Positions 48,711 to 56,008 of a stretch of 64,000 nt of DNA are shown here, in pieces. The DNA lies in IMG/VR virus record IMGVR_UViG_3300012009_000091, positions 62,001 through 126,000 of that record; one strand, 5' to 3'. Origin of the DNA: a virus. The translations under genes and the position numbers were made by a program. The notes below the pieces were generated by a model. It saw only the letters and a list, made by a program, of their open reading frames with translations, was not told the origin of the DNA and did not search any database. Position 1 is the first letter of the stretch. Every line of letters begins with the position of its first letter.

Positions 48711-49853
48711 ATGTCGTTGCCAGAGTTCTTATCCAGGAAGGTCGATTCGGAGTCCCTTGTTCAAAAACTAGCTCGAGCTGCTCGTACTTCAACACCGGTC
48801 TATCATGGATCTCCAGTTAGGGCTGATATACTTCAGCCCAGACTTGAACACGGTGATCCGATGGTTCCTGACGCGGTCTTCGCTTCCCCGTTTCGAGATT
48901 TTGCGCTCGCCTATGCTGGTCGAAAGTGGAGCGATCGTGATTTCAATCAGAGCATACGACGGAAGAGCGGACAACATGAAATGATCATGCGGGAGATGCG
49001 ACCGAATGCTATCGAGGACACTTATAAGAATGTTCCAGGCTATCTCTATCATTTGGCGCCACAGGAATTCGAGCGAACACAGAGACCAGGATCTACATGG
49101 GAGGTCATCAGTACCAAACCTGTTAAACCGCTCCGCGTAGAAAGCGTAACAGATGTTCTTCAAGCATTAGAGAGTGAACCATCGGTTCGATTAGAGAGGT
49201 ATGATCCTGGCCATCCTGATACTCGGGCCGCGATACGAAGAATGGTCGCCCGGATGAACGAGATGGAAGATCCGTCCGAATATCGTGATTGGCGTTTGGA
49301 GGGGGCTCCGGATGAGATTCGTCGCCTCTTAGAGGAAGAGGAGGCACGGCTCAAGACGGCGAAAGCTCCTGTTATTCAAGCCACATCCTTGGACGATCTG
49401 CGAGATGCCCTGCAGCTCGAGCAAGATCAATGGGGTGATGTGGTATGTCCCAGTCCTCGGGATAAAGTTTTCGTGATCAAGGACAACGATGGTATCGTCG
49501 GTTCTGTACGAGTTAATACTAAACCGCGTGAAACTTGGGATGATGAAGCTGATAAAGTGATGTCGAAGCTGGACCCTCAAGTGTGGGTAACTTCTATTGT
49601 AGTCCGAAAGGATCGGCGAGGCGAAGGTGTCGGTACTGCTTTGCAGCAGAGCTTACAGCAGAAGTATGACCGGATCGCTTTAGGGACAGGGGAGAGGTCT
49701 GACGAGTCAATGAAGCATCTGAGCAAGAGACTCGGATTCAAAAAGGTTCTGTTCCGAAACACAGGAGATGTGAAAGACGTTCATTTCTGGGAACGGGACA
49801 AGACGGCTTCAATTATCAAAAGGGTTCTGTATTCCAAACTTCACGCCGTATGA
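48711..49853 (+). CDS. ART-like plus GNAT acetyltransferase fusion
   Basis: A 380-residue two-domain protein. Residues ~28-160 begin TPVYHGSPVRADILQPR and contain AVFASPFRDFALAYAG, a pattern like ADP-ribosyltransferase-type folds (YHGS, then small Ala-rich helix). Residues ~220-360 are a GNAT: KVFVIKDNDGIVGSVRV, the acetyl-CoA loop VVRKDRRGEGVGTALQQ and LGFKKV. Between them is EARLKTAKAP and near the end ERDKTAS, copies of the virion K-T-A motif. It may be a virion-packaged modifier of host proteins. CGGAGAA precedes ATG 48711. The ART call is weaker than the GNAT call. Confidence 0.55.
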   Translation: MSLPEFLSRKVDSESLVQKLARAARTSTPVYHGSPVRADILQPRLEHGDPMVPDAVFASPFRDFALAYAGRKWSDRDFNQSIRRKSGQHEMIMREMRPNAIEDTYKNVPGYLYHLAPQEFERTQRPGSTWEVISTKPVKPLRVESVTDVLQALESEPSVRLERYDPGHPDTRAAIRRMVARMNEMEDPSEYRDWRLEGAPDEIRRLLEEEEARLKTAKAPVIQATSLDDLRDALQLEQDQWGDVVCPSPRDKVFVIKDNDGIVGSVRVNTKPRETWDDEADKVMSKLDPQVWVTSIVVRKDRRGEGVGTALQQSLQQKYDRIALGTGERSDESMKHLSKRLGFKKVLFRNTGDVKDVHFWERDKTASIIKRVLYSKLHAV

Positions 49854-49863
49854 CGGCTTTTTT
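49845..49863 (+). terminator. Rho-independent terminator overlapping the stop codon
   Basis: GCCGT-ATG-ACGGC (49845-49857) followed by six T. The stop codon 49851-49853 lies inside the hairpin. The best classical terminator in the window. Confidence 0.75.
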
Positions 49864-49958
49864 GTCTTCAACTATCGCTTTGATTTTGCTTCTTGGATCA
49901 CGTGCTAGTTCTTTTCTGTCGCTTTCTGTGAATGGAGAGGCGTCTCTTGACTTTCCAA

Positions 49959-49965
49959 GTATAAG
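49959..49965 (+). promoter_or_regulatory. GTATAAG promoter-like motif
   Basis: Rightward GTATAAG 140 bases before ATG 50105; the stretch between is filled by three hairpins starting about 8 bases downstream. Confidence 0.6.
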
Positions 49966-49972
49966 ACCTAAA

Positions 49973-50079
49973 CTAGCTCTTCCAGCTAGATACCAAGTGG
50001 GCTATTCAGCCCGATGAGACAGCTGGGGCTGAGATCACGATTTCCGATGGTGTGGAAAGAATCTCTAGCCCCAGCTGTC
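49973..50079 (+). ncRNA. Structured leader or small RNA with three consecutive hairpins
   Basis: Hairpin 1: CTAGCT (49973-49978) with AGCTAG (49984-49989). Hairpin 2: GGGCT (49999-50003) with AGCCC (50008-50012). Hairpin 3: 13 perfect pairs, 50018-50030 with 50067-50079, extended by GAGAT/ATCTC (50031-50035 with 50061-50065), with an inner TTTCC/GGAAA stem (50041-50045 with 50054-50058). It starts at the expected transcript 5-prime end, ahead of the gene at 50105. Could be a regulatory leader, an RNA stabiliser or a separate RNA. Confidence 0.6.
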
Positions 50080-50104
50080 ATAATTTTGAACAGAAGGAGG
50101 AAGA

Positions 50105-50371
50105 ATGCACGTGCTCATCCATTGTTTACACTGTCTCCAAGAGACGAGAGAGAATCCTCGAGAAGACGCACGATTGGAGGTCGAACTCGAATTCGAAACT
50201 GGCGCCGATGTCGGAGTCTTGCACTTACGGTGTGTTCGATGCAACCGTTCGATCAGATCGTTTTCAACCGTTGTACCCTCGGAAATACGAGATCTACCAA
50301 ATATGGCTGCGAATCCGTCCGACGGACAGGACGAAGAGGATGAGGGTAAACTAAAGAAGTATCTCAACTAG
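50105..50371 (+). CDS. Small zinc-ribbon protein
   Basis: An 88-residue protein with CLHC (about 7-10) and CVRC (about 43-46), a zinc ribbon, and an acidic C-terminus. AGGAGGAAGA precedes ATG 50105. First gene after the folded leader; may be its target. Function unknown. Confidence 0.5.
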   Translation: MHVLIHCLHCLQETRENPREDARLEVELEFETGADVGVLHLRCVRCNRSIRSFSTVVPSEIRDLPNMAANPSDGQDEEDEGKLKKYLN

Positions 50372-50379
50372 GAGGTGAA

Positions 50380-50604
50380 GTGAATTTCGATGACCTGATG
50401 AGTCGAATCGAGCGACTTCAAGAACAGTGGCAAGCTGTCGAAGGTGATTACAAGCCCGCGAAGAAGCGACGTCAGCGCTTGAGTAAGCGGATCTCCAGAC
50501 TTCATGCTCAATTGAAGGATGGATTGGCAAATCAACAATTTGTCGATCAACAACGTTTCCATTCCATGGAAGAGAATCTCCGTTCACTGGGAGTGATCAG
50601 TTGA
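50380..50604 (+). CDS. Small coiled-coil protein
   Basis: A 74-residue protein from GTG 50380 (MNFDDLMSRIERLQEQWQAV) with AGGAGGTGA upstream. Almost entirely helical and charged. Coupled to the helicase gene. Confidence 0.48.
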   Translation: MNFDDLMSRIERLQEQWQAVEGDYKPAKKRRQRLSKRISRLHAQLKDGLANQQFVDQQRFHSMEENLRSLGVIS

Positions 50605-50622
50605 ACATAGGAAGGTGACTAG

Positions 50623-52608
50623 ATGAAAGCTGAGGAGTACTTCGGGCCAGAAGGTCTTCTGTCAACAGCGTTCGATGGATACGAATACAGGGAGGGCCAA
50701 GAAGCGATGGCGCAGATGGTCTTGGACGCTATAAAAGACCGTCACCGCGTCATCATAGAAGCGGGAACAGGGACAGGGAAGACTCTGGCCTATTTGATTC
50801 CCGCCGCCGTGACGGGCTGTCGAACGGTTGTTTCGACCGCCACGAAAGCCCTCCAAGGTCAATTGATCAACAGCGATGTTCCCAAAGTGCATGCCGCAGG
50901 GCTACCCCTCTCGGCTGCTGTTCTGAAGGGACGAGACAACTACGTCTGTAGACGTAAGCTTCGCCAGTGTCGAAAGAACCCGCCCATTTGGGCTAAGAAA
51001 GATGAGCGCTTGTGGAAGAAATTACAAGTGTGGGTACGTGACGACAAAGGATTTCGAGATCGTGCGACATTCCCGTATCTAGGAGACGACGCATTGGAGT
51101 GGGCTGACGTAACTGTCAGTAGTCAGAACTGTTGGCGAAATACGTGTCCGCTTAAAGACGGGTGCTATGCCGACCAGGCCAGAGGTCGAGCGGCCTCGGC
51201 TCAAGTTCTGATCGTCAACCACCATCTTTTCTTTGCAGACTTGATGTTAAAGTCCGAAGGTGCGCCTGGGCTTCTTCACAATGTGGATTTCGTTGTGTTG
51301 GACGAAGCGCACAAGATGGAATCGGCAGCGACGGGCTTTTTTTCGATTGCTGTTTCCCATGCTCGAGTGAAGCGGCTAATCCGCTCTATCAATTCTCTCG
51401 TCCACACTTACCCTCCTGGTTTTAGAACCAAAATCCAGGAGATGCAAAAGGCTTCCGAAACCTTCTTCGAGCTGCTCTCAAAGGAAGTTCAAGATCGAGT
51501 TGGGAGTGGGTCAATTGAGTGGAGTCGAATTTGTGACGATCGCCTTGCTTCACTCAGTCAAGAGGGGCTAGAGCGAGTGGAAGAGGTGCATGTCCGGCTT
51601 CGAGATTTGAACAATTCGGACATTAAACAGTTCGATGACCCGCCGTTGACAGCGCAAAAGGTGTCATCTATTTTGCGCACAAAGACGCAGCGTTTGATGG
51701 ATGAGTGGGAGGACGTGCTCTGCGATGCGACGGACAATTACGTACAATACGTTCAAGGCCGTCAGTATGGAGCACGTCTGGTTTCCAGCCCAATCTGTCC
51801 GGGCGATGTTCTAGAGCAAGAGATGCTTCCGATCTATCCGGCCATGGCGTTTGTCAGCGCTACGTTGGTAGTAGGAGAGTCGTTCGATTATTTTCGTTCT
51901 CGGGCGGGACTGAGAGACTCGAGCTCTGCTCAAGAATATTGGGTTGAAAGTCCGTTCAACTACGAGAAACAAGCAGCTACCTACGTGCCTACTGCCTTTC
52001 CGGTTCCTAGTAGCCGGGATTTCATTCCGAATGCCGCGGATGTCATTGAAGAGCTAGTCAAGATTACAGGGGGTCGGGCATTTGTTCTGTGTACCAGCTA
52101 TCGGAATATGCACGGGCTGCATAAGGCGCTATCCAACCGGCTCCCTTATCAGATCTTGGTACAGGGAAAAATGGCGAAAGAAACGATTGTCAAGAAGTTC
52201 CAAGAGGAGCCGTCTGTTCTCTTTGCCACGGCCAGTTTTTGGGAAGGAGTCGATATTTCTGGTGAGGCGTTAAGTTTGGTTGTCATCGACAAGATCCCTT
52301 TTGCACCACACACCGATCCTCTCGTCAATGCTCGTGTCGAGCTTCTCAAGGCTGAAGGGAGAAATGCATTCATGGAGTACCAAGTCCCGACGGCCGCACT
52401 GACTTTGAAGCAGGGATTTGGCCGTTTGATTCGTCGAAGAACGGATCGTGGCATAGTCGCTTTTCTCGACACTCGTCTGTTGACCGGACATTACGCGGCA
52501 CAGCTATGGGATGCGCTCCCTCTCTGTTCCGATTGTGAATCAATCGAACAGTTACAGGGGTGGTACCACGATCCTGACAAGTGGATCGACAAGCTGTTGA
52601 AGATGTAA
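50623..52608 (+). CDS. DinG/XPD-family SF2 helicase with iron-sulfur cysteines
   Basis: A 661-residue helicase. Walker A is IIEAGTGTGKT (44-54), the DEAH box is VVLDEAHKM (225-232), and motif VI-like QGFGRLIRRRTDRG lies near the C-terminus. Four cysteines (C109, C170, C175, C181) between motifs I and II match the 4Fe-4S site of DinG/XPD enzymes. They unwind DNA 5-prime to 3-prime in DinG, often at R-loops or D-loops. Acts in phage replication or repair. ATG 50623 follows GGAAGGTGA. Confidence 0.85.
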   Translation: MKAEEYFGPEGLLSTAFDGYEYREGQEAMAQMVLDAIKDRHRVIIEAGTGTGKTLAYLIPAAVTGCRTVVSTATKALQGQLINSDVPKVHAAGLPLSAAVLKGRDNYVCRRKLRQCRKNPPIWAKKDERLWKKLQVWVRDDKGFRDRATFPYLGDDALEWADVTVSSQNCWRNTCPLKDGCYADQARGRAASAQVLIVNHHLFFADLMLKSEGAPGLLHNVDFVVLDEAHKMESAATGFFSIAVSHARVKRLIRSINSLVHTYPPGFRTKIQEMQKASETFFELLSKEVQDRVGSGSIEWSRICDDRLASLSQEGLERVEEVHVRLRDLNNSDIKQFDDPPLTAQKVSSILRTKTQRLMDEWEDVLCDATDNYVQYVQGRQYGARLVSSPICPGDVLEQEMLPIYPAMAFVSATLVVGESFDYFRSRAGLRDSSSAQEYWVESPFNYEKQAATYVPTAFPVPSSRDFIPNAADVIEELVKITGGRAFVLCTSYRNMHGLHKALSNRLPYQILVQGKMAKETIVKKFQEEPSVLFATASFWEGVDISGEALSLVVIDKIPFAPHTDPLVNARVELLKAEGRNAFMEYQVPTAALTLKQGFGRLIRRRTDRGIVAFLDTRLLTGHYAAQLWDALPLCSDCESIEQLQGWYHDPDKWIDKLLKM

Positions 52609-52722
52609 TGTCAAGCCCCCAAAAGTGGGGACGTGTACTTGGTTCGGGATGTGCACACATCTGAATCATTACGTTACAAAGAACTATGTGTTTTAAGGGA
52701 CACATGTAAAAGGAGGATGATC

Positions 52723-52944
52723 ATGGGTTGGATCGGACCGACAGAAAGGGTTCAAGATTGTCTGAAGACCCATGCAGATCGTGATGAGTACGGGCAATAC
52801 ATGATACGAGGGTCGCAAGTCGTATCGTTTTTGGGTGCCGGTGAAGAGTATGTTCTCGGAGACGGCACTGAAATTCGTGTTCAGGGAGAGTGGAAACCGA
52901 TCATCCCGTTATTGTACGGCGGTATACGGGTAACAGTCATTTAG
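52723..52944 (+). CDS. Small accessory protein, function unknown
   Basis: A 73-residue protein (MGWIGPTERVQDCLKTHA) from ATG 52723, six bases after AAGGAGG. Upstream an ATGTGT/ACACAT hairpin and a GATGTG-CA-CACATC palindrome (52648-52661) mark the 114-base gap. Beta-rich. No family. Confidence 0.44.
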   Translation: MGWIGPTERVQDCLKTHADRDEYGQYMIRGSQVVSFLGAGEEYVLGDGTEIRVQGEWKPIIPLLYGGIRVTVI

Positions 52945-52952
52945 GAGGATCA

Positions 52953-53681
52953 ATGGACTTAAGCACAATAGACACAAGCAAATTAGAGGCGATCGCAGAC
53001 TTGCTTCAGCACCAGTTCAGCAAACTGTCTGACAAGTGGACCAAGTGCCAGTGGACCAAGAAGATGGGAACCTTGGGTCTCATTGACCTGAAGAACAGGA
53101 CGGCAGCTGATGTCTATGATCTGATTGTCGGGGCTCGATTTCGTGTCGAAAAACTTCTCTCTACCCTTGCCGATGCGGGGTACGAGTACAAACTTGTGGT
53201 ATCTCTGGCTGATGCCGCAGAGTGGGAAAAATATGGGGAGCAAGTTGACGCTTACCTTCGAGATGTTGAGCGGAGAGCCTATGAGGCGGCGAGGTGTGCT
53301 GGAGAACTTATAGAAGGTATCCAGGACCGTGAACTTGCTTCTGCTTCCATAAAGGCGGCGGAAATTTTGAGACTGGAAAGTGTGCGTCCTTCGGGTCAGT
53401 TCGTTTGGAAGAAGTTCTGTCATACTGTCCAAGAGATCATTCGAGCACTTCAGAGAGGGTGGATACCGCGTTGGACAATTCGAACAGACGATCAACATGT
53501 CATTCTCGGAAATCGTCAAGAAGGAAACAGGTCGGAAGAGGTCTACACGGCCTATGAGTGGAATCGAATGGAAGGAGGTTTTCCCAGTCCATGTAGTTGG
53601 ACGATGAAGTTTGTGGGCGATACGGTTCAATGGCTGTTCAATGGCCAAATTCAAGTCGATCCGAAGGTCGAAGCAGTTTGA
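52953..53681 (+). CDS. Accessory protein of unknown function
   Basis: A 242-residue helical protein starting MDLSTIDTSKLEAIADLLQH; ATG 52953 has AGGAGGATC upstream. Amphipathic helices dominate the first 160 residues; the last 80 are alpha/beta. No motif. Ends in two terminator-like hairpins. Confidence 0.46.
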   Translation: MDLSTIDTSKLEAIADLLQHQFSKLSDKWTKCQWTKKMGTLGLIDLKNRTAADVYDLIVGARFRVEKLLSTLADAGYEYKLVVSLADAAEWEKYGEQVDAYLRDVERRAYEAARCAGELIEGIQDRELASASIKAAEILRLESVRPSGQFVWKKFCHTVQEIIRALQRGWIPRWTIRTDDQHVILGNRQEGNRSEEVYTAYEWNRMEGGFPSPCSWTMKFVGDTVQWLFNGQIQVDPKVEAV

Positions 53682-53732
53682 CTTGCGCTTCTATTTTCAG
53701 GAGCTCAGGGTTGTCGGCTTTTGTATAGAAGA

Positions 53733-53779
53733 GAGCGCTAAATAGCGCTCGTTCTTTTGGGGTCGCGTTCTGCGGCCCC
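53733..53779 (+). terminator. Two adjacent terminator-like hairpins
   Basis: GAGCGCTA/TAGCGCTC (53733-53740, 53743-53750) followed by GTTCTTTT, then GGGGTCGC/GCGGCCCC (53759-53766, 53772-53779) followed by TCTCTTT. A GTATAAG promoter is 18 bases further. Confidence 0.65.
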
Positions 53780-53796
53780 TCTCTTTACCTTCGATT

Positions 53797-53803
53797 GTAT
53801 AAG
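53797..53803 (+). promoter_or_regulatory. GTATAAG promoter-like motif
   Basis: Rightward GTATAAG 28 bases before ATG 53831, after a double terminator. Confidence 0.6.
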
Positions 53804-53830
53804 CAGGTATCACCACGACGAGGAGAAATT

Positions 53831-54211
53831 ATGCGACCGATTCCACAGTGTCTACCACGTTTCTTTTGTGTCAACATTCCATATTCTGTGCCTAAAGAAG
53901 AGATTCCGGACGAGTTTTGGGAGCCCGATCATCCATATCGGCAACCGATGGATATTTGGTTCTTCTTCGGTGGAGAGACACTGGAGACGGGCGAGAACGG
54001 AATACTGCTAACGCTCCAAGATCATACGACGAAGATTTGGCTGGCTCCGAAAAGCGAACTCTCAGAACAGGACGCCAAGTATGCTACTCACGCCATTGGA
54101 AACATTCTGTCGTCATTCGACTTCAACCATGAACACAAAATGGCGATGGCGGCCTATTTGACGGCGGAGTGGTTTGATCTCATACCGAAGGAGGAAGAGG
54201 AGATAGATTAG
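53831..54211 (+). CDS. Accessory protein of unknown function
   Basis: A 126-residue alpha/beta protein; ATG 53831 follows GAGGAGAA. The open frame runs from 53795 through the promoter, so the later start is preferred. Overlaps the convergent gene at 54208 by four bases. No motif. Confidence 0.48.
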   Translation: MRPIPQCLPRFFCVNIPYSVPKEEIPDEFWEPDHPYRQPMDIWFFFGGETLETGENGILLTLQDHTTKIWLAPKSELSEQDAKYATHAIGNILSSFDFNHEHKMAMAAYLTAEWFDLIPKEEEEID

Positions 54212-54444
54212 CGCCCTACTACATGCGGCTTCGGAGGTGCAGGCGGTTGTGGTGCTGCCTTTGATTTGAGTAAACTAGGGCCTGCCAAAGATCCGGCAAC
54301 AGATCCTCCGATCGCTCCGATTTTGGGTGCTTTCTTCAACAAGGTCTTGCCCGCCAATCCTCCTGCCATTCCCCCGATTAGTGATCCAAGCGCGCGCTTC
54401 TCTAGAGCTTGTCGCGCCAATTTGATGTACAGTGGGTTAACCAT
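54208..54444 (-). CDS. Small glycine-zipper protein with K-L-A leader
   Basis: A 78-residue protein: leader YIKLARQALEKRAL, then two small-residue hydrophobic segments (GSLIGGMAGGLAG and IGAIGGSVAGSLAG) and a Pro-rich end. The leader and layout match the last virion gene (27294-27701), suggesting a virion protein moved or placed apart. AGGAGG precedes ATG 54444; a TATAAT-like sequence at 54466-54472 is shared with the divergent gene. Confidence 0.52.
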   Translation of the reverse strand: MVNPLYIKLARQALEKRALGSLIGGMAGGLAGKTLLKKAPKIGAIGGSVAGSLAGPSLLKSKAAPQPPAPPKPHVVGR

Positions 54445-54505
54445 AATTCCGACCTCCTATCGGGATTATAATATACTGAGCACATGACGTATACAAGAGG
54501 AGAAC

Positions 54506-54730
54506 ATGAAAGTACAACTACATCCGGTCGAGACACGCGTGGTCTGTCCGGTTTGTGTTCGCGAGATTCCGAATCCTGATCATACCGGAACAGTTTGGAC
54601 TGAGTACGACTTAACTCGCACCAATGGCGCGTTCTACTGTGAGGTCTGTCGGACTCGATTCACCGAAGTTCACGTATCCATCGATATGAAGGATCAAGCA
54701 GAACATCCTTATTCCGAAGAGAACAGGTAG
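54506..54730 (+). CDS. Small zinc-ribbon protein
   Basis: A 74-residue protein with CPVC (14-17) and CEVC (about 47-50), acidic and beta-rich. AGAGGAGAAC precedes the ATG. Ends in a strong terminator. Function unknown. Confidence 0.5.
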   Translation: MKVQLHPVETRVVCPVCVREIPNPDHTGTVWTEYDLTRTNGAFYCEVCRTRFTEVHVSIDMKDQAEHPYSEENR

Positions 54731-54751
54731 TCAATCAAGAACCAACTTACA

Positions 54752-54786
54752 AGAGTGCGCAGAGGGAAACTGCGTACTCTTTCTTT
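54752..54786 (+). terminator. Strong terminator after the zinc-ribbon gene
   Basis: AGAGTGCGCAG (54752-54762) pairs with CTGCGTACTCT (54770-54780) with one G-U pair, loop AGGGAAA region, followed by TTCTTT. Confidence 0.7.
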
Positions 54787-54792
54787 AGCTCG

Positions 54793-54832
54793 TGTGTAAA
54801 TTGTTTACACAGGCAACTGCGCTATCTAGAAT
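54793..54832 (+). promoter_or_regulatory. Sigma-70-like promoter overlapped by a perfect operator palindrome
   Basis: TTTACA (54804-54809), 17 bases, TAGAAT (54827-54832) matches a standard bacterial promoter. A 19-base palindrome, TGTGTAAA-TTG-TTTACACA (54793-54811), covers the -35. The same half-site word occurs at 30144 and 30201. This promoter differs from the GTATAAG type and drives the endolysin. A repressor site is likely. Confidence 0.6.
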
Positions 54833-54867
54833 TAGCGGTGGATTTTACATAACTACGGAGGACCCCC

Positions 54868-55833
54868 ATGAGTGACACTATCCCTTACGGATTTGATTTG
54901 GACAGCGCCGTTGATTACAACCAACGTAGAGCAAAGGCTTTAGGTTGGTACGACGCCATCCCTGATCATGCTGTTTCAGACCATCCGTGTTTCTTTCATG
55001 ATCCGGTAGAGGGGAACAATGAAGAGAAGAGGAGGTTTGCCCTCGAGGTTCTCAACTTCCAGAGAAAGGCTTTCTCAGACACAGCCGAACATGACGGCAA
55101 ACTGGGACAGGATACGTGGACCCGTTTGCTACAGATCTTTGACAATGTAGACGATGCAGAGAGCTTTGTTCTCTGGAGTGGCCGGCGATTTGCCACTCCT
55201 GAGGCGCACGTGATCTCCTTTGAAGAGTCGAATGGATTCGATCTCCATCGTGCTGGCAATTTCTCTCGGCGCCCAACGGATATCCGCCTGATTGTCCTCC
55301 ACTGGGGAGGAAGCACTGTTCATAATCTATATCGCTACTTCAATACTCCTGAACGAGATTTGTCGACTCATTTCGGCATTGGCCCGATAGGCGCGTACCA
55401 GTTTCTTGATCTCAAACATCGAGCATGGCATGCAGGGTATGTCAATGACTACGCTGTAGGTGTAGATATTTGTCAACAGCCGACTATTGAGTATCGCGAC
55501 TACTATTGTCGCCGCCAAGATTATGACGTTTCGGTTGTACAGAACCCAACGGATCGGGGGAGGACAAAAATCTTGTCGCTGGACGTTGCTATTTGCGATC
55601 AGACGTGTTGGTTGGTCCTTGAGCTATGTAGAGTCTTGAATATTCCATTGAGGGCTCCTAGAGGCGCTGACGGGCTCTCAGAGGACGGGCCGATTTGGCA
55701 TGGAACTTTCGATCGCGATGTTCTCGATAGTGGTCAGTTCCAAGGTGTAGTGGGTCATCATCATGTCAAAGAGACGAAGTGGGATATGGCCTGTTGGTGG
55801 GATATGATTTTCAAGGGTACAGAACTTAGTTAG
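54868..55833 (+). CDS. Endolysin: N-acetylmuramoyl-L-alanine amidase (Amidase_2-like)
   Basis: A 321-residue protein. IRLIVLHWGGST (His145), STHFGIGPIGAYQFLD, RAWHAGYVNDYAVGVDI form the type-2 amidase (PGRP-like) pattern with zinc-ligand histidines; a later VVGHHHVKETKWD may give the last ligand. An N-terminal peptidoglycan-binding-like helix bundle (LEVLNFQRKAFSD, HDGKLGQDTW) precedes it. No signal peptide, so release needs a holin, which was not recognised. GGAGG precedes ATG 54868. Operator-controlled promoter upstream. Confidence 0.75.
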   Translation: MSDTIPYGFDLDSAVDYNQRRAKALGWYDAIPDHAVSDHPCFFHDPVEGNNEEKRRFALEVLNFQRKAFSDTAEHDGKLGQDTWTRLLQIFDNVDDAESFVLWSGRRFATPEAHVISFEESNGFDLHRAGNFSRRPTDIRLIVLHWGGSTVHNLYRYFNTPERDLSTHFGIGPIGAYQFLDLKHRAWHAGYVNDYAVGVDICQQPTIEYRDYYCRRQDYDVSVVQNPTDRGRTKILSLDVAICDQTCWLVLELCRVLNIPLRAPRGADGLSEDGPIWHGTFDRDVLDSGQFQGVVGHHHVKETKWDMACWWDMIFKGTELS

Positions 55834-55886
55834 CTTTGTCCACCTTCTCTACTGCCTCCATTATCTCGTCTTCCTCTCAAAAGTAC

Positions 55887-55893
55887 GTATAAG
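55887..55893 (+). promoter_or_regulatory. GTATAAG promoter-like motif
   Basis: Rightward GTATAAG 115 bases before ATG 56009. The leader has a small GACAT-CGA-ATGTC hairpin near 55944-55957. Confidence 0.58.
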
Positions 55894-56008
55894 CAAGCAT
55901 ACTCGCGTGTCCTTCCGTTCGTTAAGAGAATTGGGATAACGGAGACATCGAATGTCCAGTGCGCGGCAAAGAGTGGCGTACTATAACTGAGAAGACAAGG
56001 AGAAGTAC

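Noticed and set aside
48514-48795. Minus-strand ORF over the 148-base gap
   Set aside because: It has no ribosome site or promoter and mostly overlaps plus-strand genes; treated as chance.
49999-50079. Self-cleaving ribozyme or TPP-type riboswitch in the hairpin leader
   Set aside because: GATGA, GGAAA and CTGAGA fragments recall hammerhead and TPP motifs, but the order and flanking stems do not match either core.
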